Shown here: positions 25,668-39,690 of the stretch, one piece after another | Numbering within the stretch: the stretch's first letter is position 1 | Layout of the letters: each line of letters opens with the position of its first letter | Assembly (NCBI RefSeq): GCF_038396675.1 | Contig: NC_088929.1 | Span: forward strand, 30,484,001-30,548,000 | Length of the DNA stretch: 64,000 nucleotides | Direction: 5' to 3' | Source: Hydra vulgaris | Lineage: Eukaryota; Cnidaria; Hydrozoa; Anthoathecata; Hydridae | Translations under genes and position numbers: made by a program | Notes under the pieces: model-generated | What the model was told of the DNA's origin: nothing | Database searches by the model: none | What the model saw: the letters and a program-made list of their open reading frames with translations, nothing else

Positions 25668-28600
25668 CACGGTGCATAGGAACGTACTATAAGACCTTGC
25701 AACACATTCCCAGAAATTTTTTTTTGATTATCATTAGAAAACATTTCCTCATTCAAAAAAGTAAACGACAACATTTTTTAGTGGGAGCCTAGGGAGAAAT
25801 CTCAAATTTTAGAGGAGTGCCCAGGAATTTTGTTGTTCAAGATAGGTAACTAAGAGGCATGGGGCATACTCAAATTTCTTGTATGTTGATACTGGTGTCG
25901 GATGAGGATGACTTGCAAAAAATTAGGGTAATTGGAGCTAAACCAAATATACGATTAAATCCTTTAATCGTAAAAAATTTTTTTTGTTCTATCATGAACT
26001 ACATCAAAATTCATCGACAGATTTCAAATTTCATTCCAAAATCTCTTTATGTTTAAGATTTATAACCATGCAAAACTTAAAACTATTCCCTGAAATAACT
26101 TTAAATGGTCTCAACTTTTGAACGAAAATATTTTTTTTGATGTAATTTGAAATCTGTCGAAGAATTTTGATCTAGTTTAATATAAAACAAGCAAAAAATT
26201 GAAAAGTGTTTTTAGGAACCATACCCTAAGGGGATTCGGGAGATCGTTTTGAACGCCACAAAATTATGCCCATAAGATTTTCAGAAATGTTTGTGATAGA
26301 TTTATCAATTTTTTTTTTTTAAATTTTTAAAAATGTTTTTTTAACATTGAAATTTACAGACGAATAAGTAATTTTCATTACTTTCTATTTACATTTTTGT
26401 TGAAATAAAAACAAAGCAAAATAACCTTTAGTTATTAACAATTAGTAAAAGCTAGCAGTTGCTAATTGTTAACAATTGCATAATAACTCCTTTCACGCGT
26501 TAATATACGAACTGAAAGCATGTTTATAGCCATTATATTGACATTTGATTGATATGACCGATATATCATGCCAATATTATCAATCCATATCAGAAGTTTT
26601 TATTTGAAGCATTCATTTAAAATGCCTAAACAAGCAAAAGAGCATTTTTTTTTTTGTTAAAAATTTTTTCATTTGCTGATTCAGGAAAGGCAAGGATTTA
26701 AGACCAATAAATAATGCTGAAACAACTTATTTAAATCTAAATAAAAAAAAAAGACTACTCAAACCTGATCAAAATTATATTCTGGAAAAGTTATTCCGCG
26801 GATAACCCTGACCTTCCTACCATGCTTTTCTCAAAATGTAGAAAAAGGCTTGCAGGGACTGATCCTTATTTCACTATGCGGCGGTGTTATGAAGGTAATT
26901 ATAACTATATTGATGTTTAATTTACTTCAGTTAAAATTTAGTTTCTCTATTTTAGTTATTATAGTTGCTATACATGTGCTAAAAAATTTAGACCTGAATA
27001 CCAGAGTTATTAGAGGGAGAAAATGTGAATGTTTTATTTGTGATGATGGGCGCAAATCAAAAATGGAAAAAATATTGGCCCCTATGGTTGAATGTTTGTC
27101 GGAAAACTTGTTTATCAAGGCGCTGAAGATGTTTCAAATAAACCTGCAGAAAGACTAATTTGTCAAGATTGCTATGCCCAAGTGGGACAAGGAATTCCTC
27201 ATCCCAGTACGAAATTAGAAAGACAAAACAATTTTACTGCCATTGTAAAATCAACATTCCCAACAACACAAGGTAAGGTTCTGTCCAGCTCTATCAAATA
27301 TTTCAGTATAAATGACTCAGGAAACACCTTAGCTTTGAAAAATTTTGGTCCGAAGCAACTCACTGTCTCTTTCGGAAAGACTGAGGTTAAAAAACCTTTC
27401 TTTTCTTTAGATAAATTGAACAAACTTCAATTATAACTACATTCCAGGTAAGGTTTTGTTGCTTAAAAATACTTTTAAAAATAAATTTGTTATGAGTTTA
27501 AAGCCAATTTTTGTAATAACTTTATTATGATTTCTAAGTAATCGCAACATGATTAAAGTTGCACAACTTTTTGAGGCAGGACGGAAAAGTGTGGAATCTG
27601 GTTTTAATATTAAACTGATTGAGAACAACGAAATGATTGGAAAATTATTCAATTGTGATAAACTTCCATTCCTTTTAGAATTAAATGAAAGCGAAGAAGT
27701 AAGTAAACTATTACCAAAAAAAAAAATTTTGTAGTTAGATTGCAATTTGTATCATTCATTTTGATTTTTTATGAATGTATAGTTGGTAGGAAATAATACT
27801 CCCATTGTATATTGTAACGACATTGAAGATCTTGTAGCAATGATACTTTATCACAGAAGTCAAGGAACAAATGATATTGATATCAAATTAGGTGTAGGTA
27901 GAGGGCAGTGGTTCCTTAAAGTTACACTGTCAATAACTATAAAACCGGAGTTAAAAAATAATAAAATTCCAGCCAAACTGAGCTAGTGTGACGGATATGA
28001 ATGCAAAGATTTTAAAGATTCAAGCGCCCACAAAACTATTATATTGGCCATTTTGCCTTCATTGAATAAAAAATACCATAATATGTGGTTAATTTTGGAT
28101 AAGTTAAACATTTCATTCTTAGATTACACCGTATCTGAAGATCTAAAGGTTTTGCTTCAGATGGTTGGAAAACAAACTGCAACATCAAAGCACCCTTGTC
28201 CGTATTGCATGACGTCATCATTGTTAATATTCCTGATCTACATATACTGCAAGGTGTTGTAGAAAAAATTTTAAAAGAGATTGAAAAAAATTTATTTGAA
28301 AACAAAGGGTGTGGGTTACAGTTTGTTAACCAATATCTGCCTAAGATAAACATCTGCAGAGTGTTCAGCAATGCTTGTAATAAATTGCCTAAAAACATAG
28401 ACAGCTTTGAACTGTTTTTTCAAGAGTCTAGTCTTGGAGTTTCCGCTGCCAAATATATTAAGGTACTTTGAGATTTGGAAAAAATAGTCAATGGTTGTTT
28501 TGGAAAATCATTGATCATTAAGCATAAATTATGTTAAAGATTTAGAGGAGTACTCTACGAGCTATAGAAATCTAAGGGCTGCAATTCCTTTGAATTTCTT

Positions 28601-29564
28601 GCATTTCTTTTGTACTTCTACTATTCTATAGGCTTAGGTTACTGGACCGAACAAGCTCTCAAATCCGTTCATCAGGATTTCAATCAGTTTTGATGAATGA
28701 GAAAAGTTGGAGAGCACAGCCCAAACTATATAGAGGGGCTAAAAAACGCGGTTGTTGCTCACAACTACAAGCACTTTTAAAATAGCTTTCAATTTGCAAG
28801 AATGTAGTTTGTAAAAAATAAAATATTAAACCTCAGATGAACAAACGTTTCGTATGACTTTGAAATGTAAAATATCAATCATAATCTAACCATAAAGACC
28901 AGAATTTTTTTTCTCCTTTTAGCCGTAATAAATAATAGTAGCAAACCCTTCTCGACCCCTAATAGCCCTTCCCAGGGTTTGATTCCTAAAAAACACTTTT
29001 CAATATTTTGCTTGTTTTATATTAAACTAGATCAAAATTCATCGACAGATTTCAAATTACATCAAAAGAAAAATTTTCGTTCAAAAGTTAAGACCATTTA
29101 AAGTTTTTTCAGGGGATAATTTTAAGCTTTGCATGGTTATAAATCTTAAACGAAAAGAGATTTTTTGATGAAATTTGAAATCTGCCGATGAATTTTGATC
29201 TAGTTTATGATAGAACAAAAAAAATTTTACGATTAAAGGAAACGTAGTTCTAGGAAAGGGGGCAGTTAGGGGACGGGGCGGGATTGGTTTAGCTCCAATT
29301 ACCCTAATTTTTTGCAAGTCATCGTCATGCGACACCAGTATCAACATACTAGAAATTTGAGTATGCTCCATGCCTCTTAGTTACCTATCTTAAACAAAAA
29401 AATTCCTGGGCACTCCCCTAAAATATGTGAATTCTCCCCAGGCCCGACTAAAAAAGTTGTCGTTTACATTTTTTGAATGAGGAAATGTTTTCCAATAATA
29501 ATCAAAAAAAAAATTTCTGGGAATGTGTTGCAAGGTCTTAGAGTGTGTGTTCCTATGCACCGTG
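25668..29564 (+). mobile_element. 3.9 kb DNA transposon with about 560-600 bp terminal inverted repeats
   Basis: The ends read CACGGTGCATAGGAAC and its complement. They are flanked by ATAT (25664-25667 and 29565-29568) if a 4 bp duplication is assumed; TA alone would fit equally. The left repeat runs about 25668-26230 and the right about 28968-29564, with many substitutions and small indels. CAC...GTG ends and a short duplication suggest the CACTA/Mirage/Chapaev group, known from Hydra, but the transposase pieces did not let me confirm that. Removing the element with one ATAT copy restores the reverse transcriptase frame of the host retroelement up to its YADD box. Confidence 0.85.
26780..28470 (+). 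pseudogene. multi-exon cysteine-rich transposase-like gene of the 3.9 kb element
   Basis: Coding pieces with splice signals: about 26800-26894 (CRKRLAGTDPYFTMRRCYE, donor GAAG|GTAATT); about 27003-27272 (KCECFICDDGRKSK, then after a frame shift ICQDCYAQVGQGIPHP, donor ACAAG|GTAAGG); about 27306-27448 (NFGPKQLTVSFGKTEVKKPF, donor TTCCAG|GTAAGG); 27549-27700 (LFEAGRKSVESGFNIKLIEN, donor GAA|GTAAGT); and 27782-28220 (GVGRGQWFLKVTLSI, then DLKVLLQMVGKQTATSKHPC with PYC). An in-frame TAG interrupts the last piece near 27985. A further piece at 28235-28463 follows. Paired cysteines suggest zinc-binding modules at the N-terminus and around KHPCPYC. I know similar proteins only as uncharacterised transposon-type proteins. 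Confidence 0.6.
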
Positions 29565-29568
29565 ATAT

Positions 29569-30300
29569 ATAACTGTATGCTGACGACATTAAAATTACCA
29601 GCATAACTAAAAAACGAGTCGGACAGCATCACTCTCCAAGCTGACATTGAGAGAGCAGTGTAAGGGTCACATATTTGGGACAAGCATTTCAACATTGAGA
29701 AATATAAAAAAATGCATGTTTGCCGCGCATGTAACAAGTTAACGCGCGAATACTCTATGGCCAACGTTGACGTCACGCATTATCTACTCAAAAAGACTGT
29801 AGTCAAGAACTCGGTGTGATGATCTCCAATTACCTTAACGTTAGACCACAAGTAGAGTCAACCGCATCAACAGCAAATAGAATGCAAGGGCAAATCAAAA
29901 AACATTTATTTTATTTATTTATGTACACAGAATCTTATTTACATTCGCCCCACTTTGAGTTTGCTGAGCAAGTCTGGTTACCGGATATGAAATCTGACAT
30001 TGGTATTATCGAGCAAGTCCAACATTGAGCAATAAAAGTAATACTATCTATTAAACACCTGTCCTATGAAACACCTGTCCTATGAAACACCTGTCCTATG
30101 AAAATCAACTCCAACAGCTCGGTCTGACAACACTTAAAGAACGCCGTAAAAGAGCAGACCTTATCGAGCAATTAAAAATAACGTGTCAACTCAAACTTGT
30201 CAGTTTCTACGTCCCGCAAAAACGCCAGTTTGTACAAAACTGAGAAGAACTACATCATTTTTTTTCAAATAGAAATGTTGTCTCATGGAAGGTGCTTTCC
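29569..30300 (+). mobile_element. non-LTR retrotransposon, 3' segment of the split element
   Basis: Begins with the catalytic LYADDIKI (YADD at 29576-29587). It continues with the thumb-like region (TASTANRMQGQIKK near 29860, FEFAEQVWLPDMKSDIGIIE near 29957) and the tail LGLTTLKERRKRADLIEQL (about 30119-30175). Frames change several times. It is the direct continuation of 24310-25667. Confidence 0.8.
30054..30103 (+). repeat. 16 bp tandem repeat, three copies
   Basis: AACACCTGTCCTATGA repeats three times inside the reverse transcriptase C-terminal region and shifts its frame. Confidence 0.85.
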
Positions 30301-33300
30301 TAAGCAGCAGTAAACGCTCAACCAATCAATGCTTTCAAAGACAGAATAAAAAAGTAACTTTTAGAGACACAATTGCAGCTTTGTTTGTAGCTTCTGTGTT
30401 TTTTATTTTTGTCAGCATAGAGGGGCCTGGTGTAGTACTACTTCATCAAGCTATAAATAGACTCACTGCATTTGTTTTTTTTTGTATGTTTTTATCACTG
30501 AAAGAAAATAAAAATAAAATGATAACCTGTTATACTTTTTCGAGCTCAAATGTCTTAATAAGTGCGTCTGTAAATCTAGTTTTGCAAAACTCTTGAAAAA
30601 AGTATGCGTTTTTTATATTTAGTTACCTAATAGGTCTATAAAAGTTTTAAAACTAATTAGACATGCGTGATTTGTTTATTCAAAATAAAGTTTTATACCG
30701 AATAACAACTGATAATAAAACGTCGTTGGCTATTTTATTAGAAATTGTTTAATTTTGTTTTGTAAAAAAATATTTTATTTCTATTTGTTAAGTTTGAGTA
30801 AAAACTGATCGTAAAAAGTGATTATTTTTTTGATTTTTAACCTATGACAATTGATTTTTAAGATTTTTATTGATTATATTGACAATTGATTTTTAAGCTA
30901 TGACAGTTGATGAGTTTTTTTTCAAATTCTATTGAATAATCTATGAGCAGTTTAGTTAAAAAATACTTTGCTAGCAACGTCAAGTATATCGTCTTTCGGA
31001 GTAACATTTAATCAACGATTGTGTTTTTTCTTTTTTTAAAAAGAAAACACAATCGTTATTTAACTTGTTTTTATTACTATTACAGTTTTTAACAACTTTT
31101 TTTAAACATATTTTTTTAATCTAAACTAAATATTGGCAGCAGCTTATTTATTTATAAAACTCTCTCGGGACTCAGAAACAACTGGCGATAAATATAATAA
31201 TCTTTGGGAAATTTTTAAAGTCCCAGACTTCAAGTAACGCATTTGCAAGATCTGTTTAAGGGAAAAAAACATTTTTATAAAAACTTTATCTTATTAGGTA
31301 GAGCTGGATTAGTTAAGCATGGTGGCAAGCGAAGCAAACAGAATACTTCAAAAGCTGGGTGAAATTTAAGAGATTAGAGTTTGAAGCAACAATGCGCTAC
31401 AAAAAATCGTTGAAAAGCATTCGAGTGAGATGCACAAGCACGTATTCTTTTTTGAACCAAAAAATTAATAAAATATGCATGCTTAATTTTTCTTAATTGC
31501 TTATGAAAACATTTATCTGTCATTTAATAATTGGGTAAAATATCACTATTAAAGAATATTTTAAGTATTTAATAAACTTTCAATTATAGTTGGCCATTTT
31601 TACCACACTTACCGTTATATTTATAAAATAACATGCAGTTGGCACCATTACCCACAACCACTATTGCTGTTTCCGGAAGACCACGGCAACGAAGAACCAT
31701 TTTGACCAAAAATATTTAAAATTGGAATAAAAAATCAATCCATTTCATTGTCCCCATTAGTATTACCCCCAACATTTTTTTAGGATGTCACATGTGGTGA
31801 TGCTTTATTATTATACATTATACATTGTATATATTATTGAAAAGTAACATCTTACTCATAAATGACTTTAACTATAAAGAAAAAGTGTCAATAATCATGG
31901 TTTTTTAGGGGGAAAAAATCTGGTTGTGCACGGACTAAATTGTCAGCTAAAAAAAATAAATAAATGAAAAAAGGAAAACGAGACTTTTGCTGCAACAGTA
32001 TACATCACATAAACGTTTTAAAGTTCTTTAGAATTTGAAAGTGTTTGCTGAAAAAAAAATATTTCTGCCAGTCGTACCATTTTTTTGACCCAGCTAACTG
32101 GGACTGCATGGATAATGAGTACCTTATACAAAATCCACTAAAGTCGAAACAAAATTTTTTTAACTCAGTGTATTTTTTTACTCTTATTTATTTTTTTATT
32201 TCATTGATTTAAAATATATAAAGGTGGCAAAGACAAGAAGAGAAGTTAAAATAAAGCATAAATTATTATCAAGATTATAATTTTTAAACTTTTTAAATTT
32301 TTAAATTTTTTTATTCGTTAATATTACTTTCATTGTTTTACTTATTTATAAAATAATTTTTAAGTTAAAAATTTACTTTTAGTTAAAAATTTAGTAATTA
32401 AAGTACTTCAATCTTTCCGTACAAAATAAAATATGGAATAAGATATTCCATAAACTAGATCCTATAATAGTTATTGAGAACTTTGTTAAATGGTATATAT
32501 TTCTGGAATAAACATAGTCAATACTCAAATATTTAGTAAGGTACTTGTACTGATTTTTTGAGCCATTTCGATCTTTGTCAACCGTTGTGACGCCAGTGTC
32601 TTTTATAACTGTGAGTTTTTGAAGCAGTTTAAAACTTAATAGACCAAGAATAAAACCTAATAGACCAGGAATAAAACTTAATAGACAGGAATAGACCTCT
32701 TTTACAAGTTTTTATAAAATTTAGTTTCTTGCTAGCAGGTATTTTATAACGTTATGTTATTGGTTTGATAAAAAATGGTATTAAAAAATATTTTTAAATT
32801 TAAAGTGGTTCAGCGTTGATATGATGTGCCAGATTTGGTGTATCAAAACTTTTTATGGTTTGATACACCAAACCAAACGATATCAAACGATAAAAAGTTA
32901 TATCAAACGATAAAATGTATCAAACGATAAAAAGTTTTGTTGACCTTTACTCTGCAGAAAAAGTTTTGTCAGATAAAGATTTGATAATTTTGTAATAAAT
33001 TTTTGAACTATTTTTTTCATTTAAATTTTTCGTAACCATTTTCAATAAACACTTGTATTAAATATCAATTTCTTGTTGTAAAGATTGCTTACTCCAAATT
33101 TAAAGGCTCTAAGAATAAAACCAGTAAAGGACTTTCTACAAGGACTTTTGGATCATATCTAGATTTGGTTTTTATTTGAATACTGGTAATTGCTCTCTTA
33201 TGCATGGTATTGGGGAGTGGAGGGTATAATGTCCCTCTGTGTACACACGTAGTACCCATAATACACTGGCCTGAATAAGGGGGTATTTTAGGCAACCTTT

Positions 33301-33540
33301 TTTATGAGTATGCAAAAAACAAGTTTTAGCAGTGTCGTGGCTAATGTGTTAATAATAATATTGCGGTTTCAAAACCTTCTAAGTTTAACCAATAAGTATT
33401 TCTAAAAGAAAAAACTCCTTAAATTTGCAAAAGAGACCCTAAATTTGCAGGATTCCCCGTCCCCTTCCCCCATTAAGTGGTATGGGTACCCTAGCTCTTG
33501 CACTGGGTTTTAGGCTTTATTTTATAGAGTTTATTTTGAA
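30300..33540. other. AT-rich sequence with minor repeats
   Basis: No gene I can support. A decayed coding-like scrap lies at about 31320-31450 on the plus strand (NNALQKIVEKHSSEMHKHVF with stops before it). Tandem repeats occur at 32638-32697 (unit around AATAAAACYTAATAGACCAG, three copies) and 32850-32940 (unit TATCAAACGATAAAAAGT). A hairpin at 31014-31057 is listed separately. Confidence 0.5.
31014..31057. repeat. 44 bp near-perfect hairpin
   Basis: AACGATTGTGTTTT pairs with AAAACACAATCGTT across a T-rich/A-rich centre that can also pair, so almost the whole 44 bp forms a stem. Confidence 0.8.
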
Positions 33541-33544
33541 TTGA

Positions 33545-35247
<1,703 letters not shown>

Positions 35248-35756
35248 TGAAGACATATAGATCTTTTAATTTGCAATCCCGTGCTGAAATCATGGGTTTT
35301 GGGGTCGTTTAATGTATCTAAAGGGTGGAGGGATCTGCAAAAAGCGTTCAATATAGTAATGGATGATGTGGTGGGGTATAATCAATTGTAAAAGCGCTTG
35401 CTCTAGGCGCTTTTAAATAATACTATCACTTATTATTTTCACGTAAATTTTTTTTTACTTCAAAATATATTGGTTTTGTAAATGCGTTGTAGTGGCGGGT
35501 TACTAAAGTAAAACTGGTTTCGGAAGACTTGCTCCACCTTAAGCTTACTACAAAAAAAAGAAACAATACATGTGGAGCAGTTTGTTACATCAGTACAGAA
35601 TACTAATTCTTATTCACGTTTTAACAAAGTCATTCGTGCTGGTAACACGACTTAAGAAGTTTTAAATATAGAAAATTTGTTTTTACAACTATTAACTAAA
35701 GTTGTTGTATATATAACTTTATGTATACAACTTTCATATAGAAATAAAATTGTTTA

Positions 35757-35993
35757 AAGTAATATAAGAAATATATAAAATAAATCTAAAAAAATTGTAA
35801 ATGAGATAAGCGCAATATACAAATCTCCCTTTGAACCCCAATTCCAAGTACAAATTTTTTTGCAGTTTTGGTTAACATTATTGGTAGATTTAATAATAGT
35901 TTTAGTGCCGCAAAATGTGCAATAAAGCATATATGTGCAATAAGATGAAATACATAAGAATGATTCACATTTTTCAATTTTGGTATAAAACAA
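35757..35993 (-). CDS. possible Cys-rich terminal exon with a hydrophobic tail
   Basis: One minus-strand frame carries eight cysteines in about 45 residues (KCESFLCISSYCTYMLYCTF, CGTKT, NCKKICTWNW). It is followed by ALISFTIFLDLFYIFLILL, which resembles a membrane segment, then a stop. Cysteine density is far above the local background. No clear acceptor or partner exon was found and an overlapping frame is also open, so this is tentative. Confidence 0.2.
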
Positions 35994-36378
35994 TTGGATG
36001 CACTGGTATTGTAAAATGCATTTACAGAATGCAAACTAAATAGCTTGATACTGCAACAAGACTTTGACTCAGTAATCCATAAATTTGCTAAGAAAAAGTA
36101 GACAAAGCAACTTTGTTTTAAAAAACTGTTCTCTATAAAAACACTTTTATTTACAGTTATAAAAACAATTTCATTTTTAGATTTTTTGTAGATTTTTCCA
36201 TGAAAATTAAAATTTTTTTTTTAATCTTTTTATTTGAAACGTATCTCGAAAAATTTTTCATTTTTTTATACTTTTAAAAAGACTTTAAATAATGTTGCCA
36301 CCCTAACTTTAAAACTAAAAAGAGGTAAGTGTAGAAGAAAGTTTGGTCTAACCACGGGAAATGTTTACACACATGATA

Positions 36379-36452
36379 TATAATCATACTGATATAATCA
36401 GTATGATTATATACACACTGTGTATATAATCATACTGATTATATACACAGTG
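36379..36452. repeat. two adjacent palindromes sharing a core sequence
   Basis: Palindrome 1 has perfect 14 bp arms (36379-36392 and 36398-36411). Palindrome 2 has perfect 15 bp arms (36416-36430 and 36438-36452). Both contain ATAATCATACTGAT, so one probably arose from the other. Confidence 0.85.
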
Positions 36453-37516
36453 TTTAGGTAATTGCTATCTCAGGTTAACTTTGCAGAAGGCTAATTTGTT
36501 TTAGTGGGCAATAATAACATTATTAAATGGTTTTAGAATGTCAAAAATTATGATGCCATAACTATTATAATTATGATACTGTAATGTTGAACAGAACAAC
36601 AACAAAAAAAAGACTTCAGAAAAATTCAACTTGTTTTAACGAGAACTTTGTTCAAACAGAACATTACTCTAAATTCATTAGAGGCATTCTATAAAGCATA
36701 CTTATCAATTCCTCAGATTTCTTGTAACTTAATTGCCAATTTAATTGTTAATTGTCATTGTAAAAGTTTTTTTTTTAATGAAAAAAATATTTTTTTAGCT
36801 TCATTGCCTTTTTATTAATGTTAACAAATATCATCTAAGTTTTTCAGAAATTTATTAACAGTCTTTTAAGACTTCAATAAAAGAAACGATCACAGTTGTG
36901 TGCAGTAATCTTAAGTAGGAAAATGTACATTTCATAAAGGTCTTACTTTTTGCTGATTATTAAAATTACTGTCTTATTACTTGCTGAGTATTAAAATTGC
37001 CTACTAAGTGATAAAAGTAATATAAAGAATTAAAAAAAAGTGAGATAAATTTAAAGTGATTTTCAGTAAATACTAACAGTTTTCACTTCACTGAAAATTG
37101 AGTTTTTGAAAACTGAAATCAACTTTTTCAATACTGTTGCAAGTTTGAAACTATTTTATAAATTCTCATTTTACAAAAACATGCAGAGTTTTTAAAAAAT
37201 CTGTTCCACTGATCTTTGTCAAACATTATTTTAAAGTTGTCAAAAGTTACCAAGTATTACTTAACAAATTTTTTTTTTATTCTTTCATTTGGTCTAAATT
37301 TTCTAAAAGATGGTAAGGCAGATTTGGTTTATTGAACGTTTTATTGTGATTTTTAAACTTGTGGCCAGACAGCAAACATTTTTCTAAATTTTTTTATTGC
37401 CTAAATTTTTACTAAAGCTTATAACATTAGCTAATAATGATTAAATTTAGTTTTTAAAATATCTTTGATTAAAAAGCTGCCAAAAAATGTTCCAAATGTT
37501 TAGTTTAACAGACAAC

Positions 37517-37548
37517 GGGTTATTTGAAACATATGTTTCAAATAACCC
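37517..37548. repeat. perfect 32 bp palindrome
   Basis: GGGTTATTTGAAACAT is followed at once by its exact reverse complement with no spacer. Confidence 0.9.
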
Positions 37549-37752
37549 ATTAAGTTTGAAAATAAAAAATGCACTTTTACACAGCACATGTATATATTAT
37601 ATATACAGTCATGGACAAAAGTTTGCGACCACTGCAATTTTTTACAAAAAACACTCAAAGTTTAGAAAAAAAAGTAGTAACTTTTAAATCAGTACATATA
37701 TTTCGAATGTTTATTCACACTATACAGGTTAAACAGCATGTCTATTCATATT

Positions 37753-38825
37753 TTAGTATTTACAATGAAATCCTTTATTTTTGAGAATATTTTCAATACG
37801 TCCTGGCATCGATTCACACAGTTTCTTGCAATAGTCTGGCGTAATCTCCTGCACCCACACGCGTTTAATCCAGTTGATGAGGTCATCTTCAGAACTTGGG
37901 CTATGTGCAGCAATCTTCTGCTTCATTACAGTCCAAACATTCTCAATAATATTGAGATCTGGATTGTTGCCTGGCAAGGTTCCTGTTAAGGACTGGCTGC
38001 GTTCTGAAAACATCCCACCGGGATTTTTACAGAACGCAGCCAGTCCTTAACAGCCTTGGTACCATAACAAGGTGCGCCATCATGCTGGAAATAAGTGATG
38101 CCATGTATTGGTACAAATTGGTACAAATTGGTACAAATGGTGGCAGCTTATCCATCAGTATACTCAAGTAAACAGCACCATTGATCGTTGTATTTTTAGG
38201 CATAATCCAAATGCCGGCACGACCGCTACCAAAGACTGCTCCTCAAACTATAACTTTTGGAGCAAGTTTGACTGTTGGTATAACGTACTTTGGATTATGC
38301 CTCTGATTTGGTGGGCGTCTGACATGTCTACAAAATGAGTAGAATTGTGTGAATGTTGTCTCATCTGAAAACATCACTTGTTTCCACTGGGCTGGTGTCC
38401 ACTGCCTGTACTTCTGACAAAACGCTATGCAATCGCGAATATTCTTTGGTGAAAGCTTCGGCTTCCGTGCTGGTCGGAAAGATTTCAAGCCTGCATCAAA
38501 TAATCGTCTGCGTATTGTCCGACTGTTTGGTTTCTTGGATGGTGATCCAGGCAGTTTGCCTCTAATGGCACTTGAGGATGTTCTTGGTGATTTTTTTTGC
38601 TGCCTTTATAGTAGCATTATCCATACAGTTGCTTGTAACCTTCGGGCGTCCAACGCGTGAACGGGATTTAAAACCTTTCAGCTCTTGATTTCTCTTTACA
38701 GTAGCTACAACAGTGGAATGTGAAATACCGAGCTTTTTGGCTATCTGTTTTATAGAAATGTTCTCTTTGTACAAAATAACGACCTGAGCTCGCTTTTCAG
38801 ATGTCAGTTCTTTACCGCGTACCAT
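37753..38825 (-). pseudogene. Tc1-like transposase, disrupted
   Basis: Starts MVRGKELTSEKRAQVVILYK, with helix-turn-helix IKQIAKKLGISHSTVVATVK. The core shows VMFSDETTF (first Asp), FQHDGAPC (second Asp) and NNPDLNIIENVW (Glu), so the DDE residues are present. The end is NKGFHCKY. The frame is broken by shifts near 38560 and 38245, by four copies of a 10 bp unit (TTGGTACAAA, 38108-38148) and by a 24 bp inverted duplication at 37983-38053. Confidence 0.9.
37983..38053. repeat. 24 bp inverted duplication inside the transposase
   Basis: 37983-38006 and 38030-38053 are exact inverted copies with a 23 base spacer. On the coding strand, the copy at 38030-38053 encodes the expected KAVKDWLRS region. 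The other copy is extra and replaces the residues before PGNNPDLN. Confidence 0.9.
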
Positions 38826-39048
38826 TTTAACTAGTACTGCTTCAAATAAGGTCTCCGTAATATAAAATGTTCCAAAATATTTCAGTTATATCTGAAAATA
38901 AACATGTAAACATCAATTTTAGACTCTAATTGACAATTAGCACAAATTGGTACAAAATTGGAGCTTTAAAGTAGCCCAAAAGCAATTCAGAGTAGAATAC
39001 ATTAAAAAATATGCGAAAATCGCAGTGGCCGCAAACTTTTGTCCATGA

Positions 39049-39689
<641 letters not shown>

Positions 39690-39690
<1 letters not shown>

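Larger units (their letters stand above)
35260..37600. other. AT-rich sequence, mostly without features
   Basis: Contains two palindromic sites listed separately and one possible Cys-rich exon at 35757-35993. A small hairpin (AAAAGCGC...GCGCTTTT) lies at 35391-35415. Nothing else is recognised. Confidence 0.5.

Noticed and set aside
27982..28398. Minus-strand open frame of 119 codons
   Set aside because: It is the shadow of the plus-strand GVGRGQWFLK...KHPCPYC coding segment of the 3.9 kb transposon.
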